A stretch of DNA of 64,000 nucleotides from Macrobrachium rosenbergii (taxonomy: Eukaryota > Arthropoda > Malacostraca > Decapoda > Palaemonidae). The position numbers and the translations under genes are program-made. The DNA lies in the NCBI RefSeq assembly GCF_040412425.1, contig NC_089762.1:22294147-22358146 (forward strand), written 5' to 3'. Numbering within the stretch: the stretch's first letter is position 1; every line of letters begins with the position of its first letter. Shown piece by piece: positions 32,085 to 42,359 of the stretch. The notes beneath the pieces are model-generated. The model did not search any database and had not been told where the DNA came from. It saw only the letters and a program-made list of their open reading frames with translations.

Positions 32085-33777
32085 GGTACAACTTCTTTTG
32101 TGTGCTCTTCCCTCATTTTGGATTTTTTTTCTTCATCTACGATGGCATTGAGCACCTTTTCCATCTCTAAGTTAAGTACCATCTTCTTGTGGGGTTTTGA
32201 TCTATTTTTGGCTGTTTTGGTCTCGTATTTTCATAAATATTGAGATCTTATTATGGCGCCAGGGGCGTCCCCTATCAGCCATGGCGAAATGAGGCGACTC
32301 CTTCTGTTCTTTTCAGTTGGAGTTTTCTCCCAGTCGCTATATATTTATAGAGATTTTGCCCCATTGGTTCCCTTCCTGGTGGTTCCTTATGTGGCTCTCC
32401 CTCCACTTTATTTTTTTGTTTTGTTTGGCCTTTGTGGGAGTTGCCCCATCCTGTACCCCCCCAAGTTGGGTTCCTTTTCATTTAGTCTTACTAGGCTAAT
32501 TATGTTATTATTGAAGATGGTGCTCTTTTTTGTTTTAATGTTTTTAGTTTTTATTTGTTTTTGTTGTGTAGTTTGCCTCTGATGAGCCTATAAAGTTTTA
32601 ATTACTCTCGTGGTAGGCTACACTTCCTGTTGAACACATTTTAGTTTTTATGTGTTGGTTATCTTGTGGAGTAGGCTTGTTAGCTTCCATCCTTGCCCTG
32701 GGTGTGGAGATCAGGTTTGGGGTTTGTTGCTGTTCCTCCAGGGTCCGTTTGTGGGTGGGCAGAGTGAGCCCTTAGTCCTCTTCCCCCAATTTGGGGGAAT
32801 CGAGTTCTTTGGATGTGTTCCTCTAGGCTAGTCGCCTTCTTATCCCCTGATCGTTTCCCGGCTGGTTCTCGGCACAAAATTTCTCTCCCAGTTGGTTACC
32901 CTCTCCCTTTTCACCCTCTCTCCCTCCTAACCTATACTAGGTTTGGTCCATATTAGGCTACGCCTAGGAGATGTTGGGCTTTGGGTTGTGTAGCTCCCAG
33001 TCAGTATTGCTTCCCTTCCAAGATTCATGGTTGGGAAGGAAGGTTGCAGTTGAGCTGGGTATCATGTTCTCCTTGTCTCCTCTCCTTCTGGTAGCCTACT
33101 CCTCCTCCACTCCCCCCTCCCCCTCAGCCTTGCGACTCGTGCGGGTGACGCTAGATGGCGTTTCTCCAGTTCAGGGACTTCTCCTATTGGTTGAGGGATT
33201 CGCTCCCTCCCATATTGTCCCCAGCATCGCTGTGGTGGGGTGGGTGGTTTGTTTGCTCGAGCGTGTTCGGATCCTGTCTGCCTCTCGTCTCCCCATCGGG
33301 CTAACGTTGTTTGGGTTTATATGTGGCTTCACCCGTATATTATGGACATTGTTCATTTTACCCATTTGCTTCTCCGGCGGGAAGATAGGTGTGAAATGGT
33401 TCCATGTAATGCTAACGTATCCGGACTCCGGAGTTCTTACCATCATTATTAATTTTGTTTATTTTTATTTTTAAGTATAATTTATTGCATTATTATTATT
33501 ATTTTATTTTAAATTCGTGATTCCGGTCCTATACCTGGGGGCTCCGCCGTTATTTTTCTGGCAGCCCTTATGGTTGGTTCCTGGTTTCGTTCCTTCATTC
33601 CCGGAGTCCTCCGGGGTCTGAATCCTAAACTTCCACTCTGTGCATTTAAAGCTTATTGGCCCAGTTTTGATTTGGGAGTTCTTCTCACGCGGAGTATTCC
33701 GGTTGTAGTTGAGTTTCCGGCCTTGCCAGCTTTAGTTTTGCTTAGAGTGTGAGGTTCATGTACTGTTACTTTTACAG
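32085..33777 (+). other. DIRS-4 leader
   Basis: CT-rich, non-coding by appearance, ending in an acceptor-like 'gttacttttacag' at 33777. A 167-codon frame at 32971-33474 is hydrophobic, has no counterpart in the other leaders and is probably chance. An 'aggctaattatg' block recalls the DIRS-2 and DIRS-3 leaders. Confidence 0.55.
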
Positions 33778-33946
33778 ACTGTGCGCTGTGAGGAGCAGGG
33801 TGTACCGCCTCCCTTCAACAACCCTACGGGCACGTAGTGTGCGGACCCACGCTGGTTGTGCGGTCCGGCTAGATGACCTGGTTGTTTGGCACCCTGATGG
33901 CTGTGAGGTTTGCTTTGCTCTCTGCTCAACCATCCAGGATGAGTTG

Positions 33947-34061
33947 GTAAGTGACAGTCTTCTTTCCTCCGGTCCATGCTCCTCATATTGTATATTATAC
34001 ATTGTTTATAGGTTCCGGTCGGTCTTTGCATTCGGACTAACTAATTGTTGGTTTCTTGCAG
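33947..34061 (+). other. DIRS-4 gag intron (site 1)
   Basis: 115 bp with donor 'ttg|gtaagtgaca' and acceptor 'ggtttcttgcag|gcg', both close to consensus. The flanking codons are in phase 0 (QDEL then ADKN). Confidence 0.85.
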
Positions 34062-34356
34062 GCGGATAAAAATTCCAAGAAGTCTGCCTTGGAATCCCTC
34101 CGGGCCTGGGTGGCTGGGTTTGGCAGAAATGTTCCGTCGGGGAAGCCCACGTCCTCGACGCCAGGTTGAGGGACTGCTTTACCCCCGCGCACGGGTGGCG
34201 GCCAGCAGTTCCGGAAGAACTTGCCACCCCTATCATCCAGCAGATCCGGGATGCGACCCAGCCACCTCAAGTGGACATTTTGTACGCTGAGGTCTCGGAG
34301 GATGTTGCCGCCATTAATCTGGACCTGGAACCCTGAATACGGAGCAGGACCAGGTG

Positions 34357-34435
34357 GTAAGTGGTGAGGTAAGTGAGGTTGTTGGGGCGGGCCCCTTTAT
34401 TTAACTCCCTGATTCATCTGTTTCTTCTTTTTCAG
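34357..34435 (+). other. DIRS-4 gag intron (site 2)
   Basis: 79 bp with donor 'gtg|gtaagtggtg' and acceptor 'tttcttctttttcag|gtt'. Same place as 26437-26505 in DIRS-3, and 58753-58809 in DIRS-6 where the donor is altered. Confidence 0.78.
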
Positions 34436-36082
34436 GTTTTGTGAAGTCTTCTTCTTTGGGTGATAGAGCTCCCGTCTGCTATCCCCAAGTTTGAAGACTT
34501 CATGGAAGGCGAAGGGCTATAAGTCCTCGTCTTCTAAGAAGGCATTGCCCTTCCCCGTCGAAGGCTAAGGTCCCAGGACCTGTAGCCTCCGGGAGCAAGT
34601 CTAGCTCCTCCAGCAAAGGCGCGAGTAAGAGGGCTGCAAAACCAAGCCCTCCTCCCCAGCCTCTTTTTGATGCAGAGGCCCTGGCCACTGAACTTTATAA
34701 ACAGTTCACGCTGGACCTAGACTCGAGATTTGAGAAGATCTCGGAGAAGTTTGCCAGTCATGATAACATACTGGAAGGTTTGGCTCGCCAACCTAAAGCC
34801 GAACCACAGTACTCTATCCCCGACACTGCGGACCTCCCGCCGTTTGATGTCGGAAACCCTTGGCGGTTCGCACCGGGCCATCCAACATGATGGCAAACTC
34901 ACCTTGACGGTCTGGGCACGAGACGGTTGGAGGAGTTGGAGTTCTTCCCCGATCTCCTGCCCCCTTATCCTGGCTTCGTGAGGCTCACCGGAAGAAGCCT
35001 GGATTAGGTCAGACAAGGTTCCTAGGGAGACTGTCATCATCCCTAGGGACCAAGCCCAGTCGGCTCTCCTGCGCACTCTGGACGGAGTGGCAGGCAGTGA
35101 ACACAAAATTGACCCCTTTCAGGGCAATTTTCACGATGTTCACCCTGGGAGAAGATCTTCCCACTCCTTGTATGGACAAAATTGCTCTGGCTACGGCCCG
35201 AGCATGCTTTGATGGGAACCCCTTTCCTCAATTGAGGGAAACAGACCCTACTTCCTGGTATTCCCAGGAAGTAACGAGTTCTGGGTGGACGCCCGTCCAC
35301 TTTCACTGTAGGGAAGCTGGACCCTCTTTGCGCTTCCACGCAGTTTAGTGAGCAACTCCCTAAGCTGCCGGAATCTTGTTAAAGCGGAGTTTGATGACCG
35401 GACTAAGTATTAGCCCGGTCCTTGAGCTCCGGCTGTCTTACTGAAGCTACTGCCGTCTCCTGCTCGGACGAGCCTTTTTTCCAGGTCCTGGCTAAGTCTT
35501 TCCTGGCGACCTTCCAGTTAGACTTGCATGAGTTCATTATGGCCAGACTGGAATGTAGAAAGTTCATTTTTGCTGATGCTACAATCCGCCACGAGCCCAA
35601 CAAGCTCATTGAAAAGTTCAATCTGGGGACCTAACCTCTTCCCTGAAGAGAGAGGTTACATCCGTTATGGCCGAGGCTACACGGGCCAATCAGAGTCTTC
35701 GCGCTCGGTGGGGAATTTCAGCTTATAAGCGCAAGACCCCAGAATCGGCCGGCCCCCAATCGAGAGGAGGAAAAAGGTTCAGGAGGCATAAGAGGCCCTC
35801 ATCAGGCGATGGTTCAAGCCGCCCCGGTCTCGGCAGTGGCCCAGCCATCTACCTCTAAGTCCCAACCCCAGCAGTATGTTTTGGTTCAACCAGCTGGGCC
35901 CTCCTATGTATCCTCACCAGCATACAACCCCCACATATGAAGGCCGTGGATTTTTCACGGCCTCAACAGGGTGGCAGGGGAGGAAGGGGCAAGGCCCCCT
36001 CAGAGGAAAAGCCCAACACCACCCCAAGGGGAGAGACCTGGACGTGGTAGAGGGGAATAAACCCGCTCCCTCCCACTGAGAG

Positions 36083-37080
36083 AACACAGGTAGGCGGTCG
36101 CCTGTATTGGTTCAGGGACCAGTGGACCTTCAGCCCTTGGGCACACAGCATTGTGTCCAAGGGACTGGGGTGGAGCTGGATCAAAACCCTCCTCCTCCAA
36201 ACCAGATTTTACCAGCCACCCACATCAATCCTACAGGATTATGTAAAAGGATTGCTCAACAAACGAGCAATAAAGAAAGCAAGGCACCTAAAGTTTCAAG
36301 GCAGGTTATTCACTGTTCCCAAAAAGACTCCGATCAGCTAAGAGTGATCCTGGATCTGTCGCGTCTAAATCTCTACATAAAATGCGACAAGTTTCGCATG
36401 CTTACGGTAGCTCAGGTCCGGACTCTACTTCCGCGTGGAGCCGTCACCACCTCTATCGATCTTTCAGACGCTTATTATCACGTCCCAGTTGCGCGGAACT
36501 TCTCTCAGTTCCTCGGTTTCAGACTCGGGAATCAAGCCTACTCCTTCAGGGTCATGCCCTTCGGTCTGAACATTGCACCCAGGATATTCACCAAGCTGGC
36601 GGACACGGTAGTACAGCAGCTCCGGTCTCAAGGGATCTCCCTAGCAGCATACCTGGACGACTGGATAATCTGGGCTCCAACTGTGCCGGAGTGTCAGAAA
36701 GCCACGTCCATAGTCACCAATTTCCTGGAGTCATTGGGTTTTCAGCTGAACAGGAGAAGTCCCGCCTGACTCCGAGTCTCGGTTTCAGTGGCTGGGTCTT
36801 CAGTGGGACCTGTCCTCCCACACGTTGTCTCTCCCTCCTCCCAAGAGGAAAGAGATAGCATCTCTCACCAAGAGGTTTCTCAAAATCAGTCAGCATCCCG
36901 CTGGTCCCAGGAAAGGGTCCTTGGGTCTCTTCAGTTTGCTTCAGTGACAGACCTGCTCTTAAAAGCCAAGTTAAAGGACATAAACAGGGTGTGGTGGAGC
37001 CGAGCAAAACACCAAGCTCAGGGACAGGGTCTCCTCTATCCTCAAATCTTAAAGACAAGGCTGCGCCTTGGACCACAGTC
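36083..37080 (+). pseudogene. DIRS-4 reverse transcriptase (nearly intact)
   Basis: After an N-terminal part in one frame ('KGLGWSWIKTLLLQ', 'DYVKGLLNKRAIKKARHL', 'FQGRLFTVPKK'), a shift near 36335 leads into a long open core: 'LRVILDLSRLNLYIKCDK', 'FRMLTVAQVRTLLPRGAV', 'TTSIDLSDAYYHVPVARN' (first Asp), 'FRVMPFGLNIAPRIFTKL', and 'AAYLDDWIIWAPTVPECQ' (the two catalytic Asp, about 36648-36690). 'FLESLGFQLN' and the 'LSLPPPKRKEIA'-like thumb follow after another shift near 36760. All core RT motifs are present, so two one-base changes separate it from an open domain. Confidence 0.9.
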
Positions 37081-37700
37081 AAGGCCTGTCCAAAACAGTC
37101 CCACTTCAGTTTCCCCCTCCGGCACTAGTTAGTCCACACAGACGCTTCTCTAAGCGGCTGGGGGGGATATTCACCAAAACAAAAAGTACAGGAACGTGGT
37201 CCACAATGTTTCAGCAGTTCCATATAAACACCCTGGAAGCCATGGCGGTCTTTCTAACTCTGAAGAAAATCCGCCCTCCCAATCAGATTCATATCAGGTT
37301 GGTGTTAGACAGCGCAGTGGTGGTTCATTGCATCAACAGGGGCGGCTCCAAATCAGGTCGAGTAAACCAAGTAATGGTAGCTATCTTCTCCCTGGCGAAC
37401 AAGCACGGTTGGCACCTGTCAGCCACCCACCTGGCAGGGGTCCGAACGTGGTGGCGGATTCTCTGTTCAGGACTACTCCGTTGGAGACGGAGTGGTCCCT
37501 GGACGTGGAATCTTTCAGTGGATTTGCCGCCGGGTTCCGGGACTCCAAGTGGATCTGTTCGCAACGGAGAGCAACTTCAAGCTCCCTGTTATGTGGCCCC
37601 AACCTGGACCCTCAGGCGTTCGCCACAGACGCAATGACAGTAGATTGGAACAATTGGGAGAAGATTTATCTGTTCCCCAATAAATTTACTGCTGAAAGTT
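37081..37700 (+). pseudogene. DIRS-4 RNase H and connecting domain
   Basis: Motifs in order: 'VHTDASLSGWGG' (about 37132, first Asp), 'FHINTLEAMAVFLTLKKI' (Glu box), 'IRLVLDSAVVVHCINRGG' (third box), 'HGWHLSATHLAGVR' and, one frame over, 'NVVADSLFRTTPLETEWSL' (last Asp). The connecting block follows: 'PGLQVDLFATESNFKLP', then 'DPQAFATDAMTVDWNNWEK' in the next frame. Much of 37068-37637 is open. It would remove the RNA strand of the RNA/DNA hybrid. Confidence 0.88.
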
Positions 37701-37829
37701 TTACACAAACTCAGGACATTCAAAGGTCAACCAGCCCTAGTAGCCCCTATTGGCCGAAGAGCAATTGGTTCCCTCTCCTTCAGGAACTGGGATTACGGAG
37801 TCTTCGGATTCCCAAGCCCATTCTGACCC

Positions 37830-38960
37830 AGACAGTACAAACCAAGACTGTGTCAGCTTCCTCAAGGATTCAAGATGCCCTAGTTTTATGGACTTTATAA
37901 AGTTCGCAGCTCAAAAAGGAGCAAACATTGACCCTGTCAACACTCTGTTTTAGAATCAGATAAAAGAGATTCTACTATTAGACAATATGACTCAGCAGTC
38001 AAAAATTAGCCTCCTTCCTGAAAGCATCTGAAGCCAAAATCATGACAGACTAATTTAGGAGTTTCCTTCTTTAGGTCACTGTTTGAAAGGCCTGGCTCCG
38101 GCCACTATTACCACAGTCAAGTCGGCATTGAAGAAAGTATTTCTTTACGGCTTTAAAATTGACCTCACAGATTCTTATTTTTCATCCATCCCCAGAGCAT
38201 GTGCTGTCTGAGGCCAGTATCACGTCCACATTCTGTTACTTGGTTTCTCAATGACGTCCTTAAATTAGCATCAGAGTTGGATAACTTAAATTGCTCTTAT
38301 CAAGATCTGTTAAGGAAAACTTTATTTTGATTAGTTTGGCTTCAGGTGCTAGAATTTCAGAGCTGTCGGCTCACTAGAGGTGATAATTTTGTTAACTTCC
38401 TCCCATCTGGAGAAGTCCTCCCTTCCCTGACCCTAGTTTTTTAGCTAAAAACGAAGACCCACAGGACAGGTGGTCTCCCTGGAAGGTGGTGCCCCTTCCT
38501 CAAGATCAATCTTTATGTCCAGTCCATACACTTAAATCTTATCTCTCAAGAACTCCACAGAGTAAGTCGGGTCCTCTTTTTATCAGGGAGAAAGGTGGTA
38601 CTCTTTCCCTTAATGGTATAAGACAACAGATTCTGTATTTCATTAAACAAGCCAACCCAGATTCAGTTCCTAAAGTTCATGATATTCGAGCAGTGGCTAC
38701 TTCTATTAATTATTTTCATAATATGGACTTTTCAGAGTTATCAAAATATACGGGTTGGAAATCACCTCTAGTGTTTAAAACGCCACTATTTAAAATCGCT
38801 CAAGCCCTGAAATATTCTACCAGCAGTGGGAAGTGTCATCTCCCCACATTAAATAATTATATCCTTTCCTTTCCCCCCCCCCGCCCTACCTCATTTACTT
38901 TTCTGCTTATTCTCCTGGTTGTTTATGCCTCACTGCCTGGCTCTTCATATTGATATGTTT
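37830..38960 (+). pseudogene. DIRS-4 tyrosine recombinase
   Basis: The N-terminal half (37830-38480) has 'CPSFMDFIKFAAQKGANI', 'ATITTVKSALKKVFLYGF' and 'FSSIPRA' in pieces with stops. The C-terminal half is open from 38486 to 38953: 'PLPQDQSLCPVHTLKSYL', 'SGPLFIREKGGTLS', 'GIRQQILYFIKQANP', 'VPKVHDIRAVATSINYF' (H-x-x-R box), 'FSELSKYTGWKSPLVFK'. Directly after this, one extra A in 'aaaacgccactattt' turns the 'RHYLK' tyrosine box of DIRS-3 into 'TPLFK', so the presumed nucleophile is lost in this reading. Confidence 0.88.
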
Positions 38961-39401
38961 GTGTTTTGTGATGGAAAACTGTAACCTGATTAGCCATAAT
39001 TGTTTTTGTTTATTGGGTACTGGACAGTTTTTTTTGGCTCCATGTACCCCGGATATTTATATGTTATTTTCATTAGTCTTGCCTCTTACATGTTTAAGCC
39101 TAAGTTTACATATATAGTTTTTAAGTTGTATTTTTTGTTCTGTGCACATTTCATGTTTCACTACTTTTAAGTAATTTTAAGATTTTGAGGTTTTTTCCCC
39201 AGTCAGGAGACCTCCAGTGTTTTGGTAGTGTTAAGTTTTTTAATGTGCCTTAGATTTAAGTTGCTTTACTTTTAAGTATTCTTGCTTCATGGAAGAGATT
39301 CTTTAATTAAAATTATTTTTTCGTTAAAATTTTGCCTTTTCTTCAGATTACCCCTCTTCTTTTTTTTCCAGTAGTAGCAGTCTTGGCATGATTCTCTATC
39401 A
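38961..39401 (+). other. DIRS-4 3' non-coding region
   Basis: AT-rich stretch between the recombinase and the ICR. No gene is seen. It is T-rich, with several short runs. Confidence 0.6.
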
Positions 39402-39492
39402 CTATTTCACCGGCTGACACGGGACTGGACTCAGAAAAGGGATTTTGACAGAGGAAAAATCTATTTCTGAGGAAGGTCCCGTGTCACCTGAG
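39402..39492 (+). repeat. DIRS-4 internal complementary region
   Basis: 'accggctgacacgggactgg', 'actcagaaaagggatttt', 'gacagaggaaaaatctattt', 'ctgaggaaggtcccgtgtca'. The left half is the complement of the left end at 31771-31815, and the right half the complement of the right end at 39835-39886. Confidence 0.93.
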
Positions 39493-39553
39493 TGACCCTC
39501 CCTGTCTCAGTCTAGTACTCCCCCCCTTCTTGCACATGCCAAGTCTGGGGTTA

Positions 39554-39886
39554 GTGCTAGCATGGAATGAAGCAGGTGGCGCTGGTGTCGCCGTCCTGGC
39601 GGGTGTTGAGTGTGGGAGCTGTAACGGCTCACCGCTCTTTTCGGGGTTTTGATAAGGAGAGATCTTTGAGTATATTTCCGTGGTAGTGGTATTTCACTCA
39701 CCCTTCATTATACCGACGTCTTCCTAAAGACGGTCGACTGGGGGTAGTAACCCCAGCTTTCCTGAAAGCTCTTTTTCTCTGGTATATCTAGCATTGTTAT
39801 ACCTAGAAATTCGTGCTGTAATGGAATTTCACCGGGTGACACGGGACCTTCCTCAGAAATAGATTTTTCCTCTGTCAAAATCCCTT
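39554..39886 (+). repeat. DIRS-4 right inverted terminal repeat
   Basis: Inverted partner of 31771-32084, ending 'cctctgtcaaaatccc' before flanking 'tttattagtataataa'. Confidence 0.93.
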
Positions 39887-40189
39887 TATTAGTATAATAA
39901 TTTGTGGTATATTTTTGTTTGAACTATTAAATTACAACATGAACTATGAAAACAGGAAGTTATAAGACATTTTAATTTGAGAGGAACAGGGGATTTGGCA
40001 GTTGTAAGCCAGTTATAAGCATTTTTAGAGGACATTTTGCATTTTATTTTTGCATTTCAAGGTGGGTTCTGGAACCTGTCTCCATGTAAAAGTGGGAACC
40101 ACTAGTTTTTGACATGTGGCTGTAATTTGTGTTTGGCTGCATGGTGGTGCTGGTTCTTGGCAGTTTGTTTAAATTACTAATTCTTTCAT
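39887..40189. other. Old repeat DNA right of the DIRS array
   Basis: Contains 'ggtatatttttgtttgaact' and 'aagttataag' blocks, which recur near 4400, 15040 and 15560. No gene is seen. Confidence 0.5.
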
Positions 40190-42000
40190 ATGTGTTTGGC
40201 AGTGTCTTTAGTTCAGAAAATGCCATTAATTTTTACCCTGTTTCTACAAAAAGTTCATATCAATACTGCTATTAAGCATTATGCTGCACTGTCAGAAAAT
40301 AAGGTGGCTATGAATAGGTTAATAAAGATTGCTATCATAGCTGGTTCTCCTGGTTCGAGTCTGACAACAGTATCATTAACTGAAAATAAGGCCCGGATTT
40401 TTAGTTTTAACAATAGTACTTATATGAGATGATGCTCCAGGATTAGAGCACTGTCATCAGCAAATCAAAAGAGGCAAGAAGTATGAAGAAATGAAAAATT
40501 TTTCTCTGAATGGCAAACTTGTCAGTGTTTCCCATAAACCAGATGTTGATCCAGTAGAAAGTTTTGCCCTTATTTGCTGAACGGCCTCTTTCTCAGGAAG
40601 AAATTCCCAACAAGACAGACACATAATTCAAGGAAATTCAGGATGGTGTATGTAGTTCAACCGGTGACACATTTTTCACAACACCAAGATCCAAGGTGAG
40701 AGTTTGTTGGCAAATTAGTTAGCTGCATCCAAATTCCCTGCTACGTGATAATGATTATTGAGGGAGCAGCAGTGTGGTTGAGACTGGTCAGTACATGAAG
40801 AAAAATGCCAAACCATTCATGTTTATCCACGGAGGAGAGGGCTATGCCAGGCTTCAACAGGTTACAAAAGACTGTTTGGCCCTTTACTGGGAGGAGACAA
40901 AAGTACCCCTTTTAAGATCCTCCTTCTTTTAGATAATGCTTCTGGCCACTGGTTAAAATTTTGTTGGTTCTCATCCAAACATCATGTTAGTTTTTCTACC
41001 TCTCTCTATCTTGCAACCGATGGATCATGGGCCCACTGGAATCTTCAACACTACTACCTTAGCCAAATGCAAAGGCAGGCTGTATATGCAATGGATCAAA
41101 ATGACAAATTAACAATCCATGACTTTTTAAGGGATACAACATCCATGAGGCAGTCTGGAATATAGCCATAGCTTGGATTGAAATTTTGACTACAAGTTTA
41201 AATGGTGTTTGTTAGAAGCTGTGTCCCAAACTTATTCATGATTTCAAGGGCTTTGCCAAGTTGGACCTGTGTCAAAAGGCATGGGAAGGAGCTTGGCCAA
41301 GCAACTGGAACGTTCTCTAAAATTGGACTTTTCCCCAGAAGATAAGTTTGTTCACTTGCTCCATCACTCCTATAGCTAGTGACAACTATGATACACTGAA
41401 TGGTGCTGCTTCAGGAATACAGTCTGCCCTTAATCGACAAGATCTAGTGGAAACTCCTCAGGATCATTGTGCTCATTAAATGAGCCCTGTGATCCCTCAG
41501 TGCTAATCAACTTAGCTTGTGAGGGTTTTACAGGCATATTTTGAAGACCTCTTTCTACAGAAAAGAGAAGAGGACATCAGACCTGCCTCATGACTGCTCA
41601 TAGGACCATGGCTACAAAGCACACAGAGGACCTTTCATGCTGGTGTGAGAACTGGTGAACTTCATAAACCTATTCTGATGAATTGGAACAATTAGGAATC
41701 ATAGGAAGTGTGTGGATTCTTCTCTCCAAACTTTCAAAGAGAAAGGGGCCACAAGAACAGACAGAGATAGTCCTCCTCTTCTGGGAAGCCTTGGTTGACA
41801 AAAAGGCACAAGCAACTTTAATGACAACACTGGCCATCTCTAACCCAAAGTCTTGTTCACTTGACTGTGAAACACTGATTTGTACTTTTTTTCAAGGACT
41901 AATGATGCTAACATGGATTTCAGGCCTTCTTCCTATAATACTATCTGTTTGTAGACAAGGAAGGGGAGGAGGAAAAAATGACGATGTATAGGAAGAAGAT
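40190..42000 (+). pseudogene. Tigger/pogo-type transposase (decayed)
   Basis: The clearest part encodes 'FKILLLLDNASGH' (about 40912-40950), the second-aspartate block of DDE transposases of the Tigger/jerky group (family form: LLLVDNAPGHP). Next comes 'LQPMDHG' (about 41017-41037, cf. IQPMDQGV), then 'YAMDQNDKLTIHDFLRDT' (41093-41145), and 'IAIAWIEILTTSLNGVC' with 'KLCP' (41165-41230, cf. AW..VT..CMNGVWKKLCP). Four family blocks in order make this secure. Upstream (40190-40900) would hold the DNA-binding part but is too decayed to read. Stops and shifts are frequent, so no active protein. It is a candidate relative of the autonomous source of the TA-flanked miniature elements in this window. 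Confidence 0.75.
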
Positions 42001-42278
42001 TAAGTAATGCTTGTGCTTCTTCCTTTTCATCCAATTTTGTCTCTTACTCTAGACATTGTTTGCCAAAGAGGACAAATTGAATTAGGGTATATGAAGCAAT
42101 CCTGATATTCCAGAATGCATTACAGCTTGCATTTCACCTGCAGCAAGAGCAGCATTAGAAGATAACATGGAGGAAATACAGCAAGAACAAGTACAGGAAT
42201 AGCAGGAACATCTAGAATTGAGCCCTTGGCTGTAGTCATAAACTCTATGAGAGCAGCAAAATTAAAAAGCAACAACAA

Positions 42279-42282
<4 letters not shown>

Positions 42283-42356
<74 letters not shown>
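42283..42356. repeat. (GA)n microsatellite
   Basis: About 74 bp of uninterrupted GA downstream of the Tigger-type remnant. Confidence 0.95.
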
Positions 42357-42358
<2 letters not shown>

Positions 42359-42359
42359 A

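Larger units (their letters stand above)
33778..36080 (+). pseudogene. DIRS-4 gag, three exon-like blocks
   Basis: Block 1 (33778-33946) encodes 'TVRCEEQGVPPPF' and, after a frame change, 'DDLVVWHPDGCEVCFAL' and 'STIQDEL'. Block 2 (34062-34356) starts in phase with 'ADKNSKKSALESLRAWV' and 'AGFGRNVPSGKP', and ends 'EVSEDVAAINLDLEP'. Block 3 (34436 onward) has a Lys/Ser-rich start, 'AEALATELYKQF'-like sequence, then 'FIFADATIRHEPNKLI', a WGPNLFPEE-like block split by shifts, and 'RANQSLRARWGIS' before a basic Gly/Arg tail. Joining blocks 1 and 2 across the intron keeps phase 0. RT follows within about 30 bp. Confidence 0.78.
31771..39886 (+). mobile_element. DIRS-4: best-preserved DIRS-like retrotransposon
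   Basis: An 8.1-kb element with well-matched ITRs (31771-32084 and 39554-39886), a clear ICR (39402-39492), gag with two introns, RT, RNase H and YR. The ITR bodies differ from those of DIRS-2 and DIRS-3, so it is a second subfamily, but the outermost core is the same. Close ITR identity and long open stretches make it the youngest of the array, still with several one-base shifts. No methyltransferase domain is seen between RNase H and YR, unlike some DIRS1-type elements. Confidence 0.92.

Noticed and set aside
32971..33474. 167-codon hydrophobic frame in the DIRS-4 leader
   Set aside because: Not conserved in the related leaders. Hydrophobicity follows from T-rich sequence.
15594..39886. 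LTR retrotransposons
   Set aside because: The terminal repeats are inverted, an ICR is present and the integrase is a tyrosine recombinase, so these are DIRS-like and not Ty1/Ty3-type elements.
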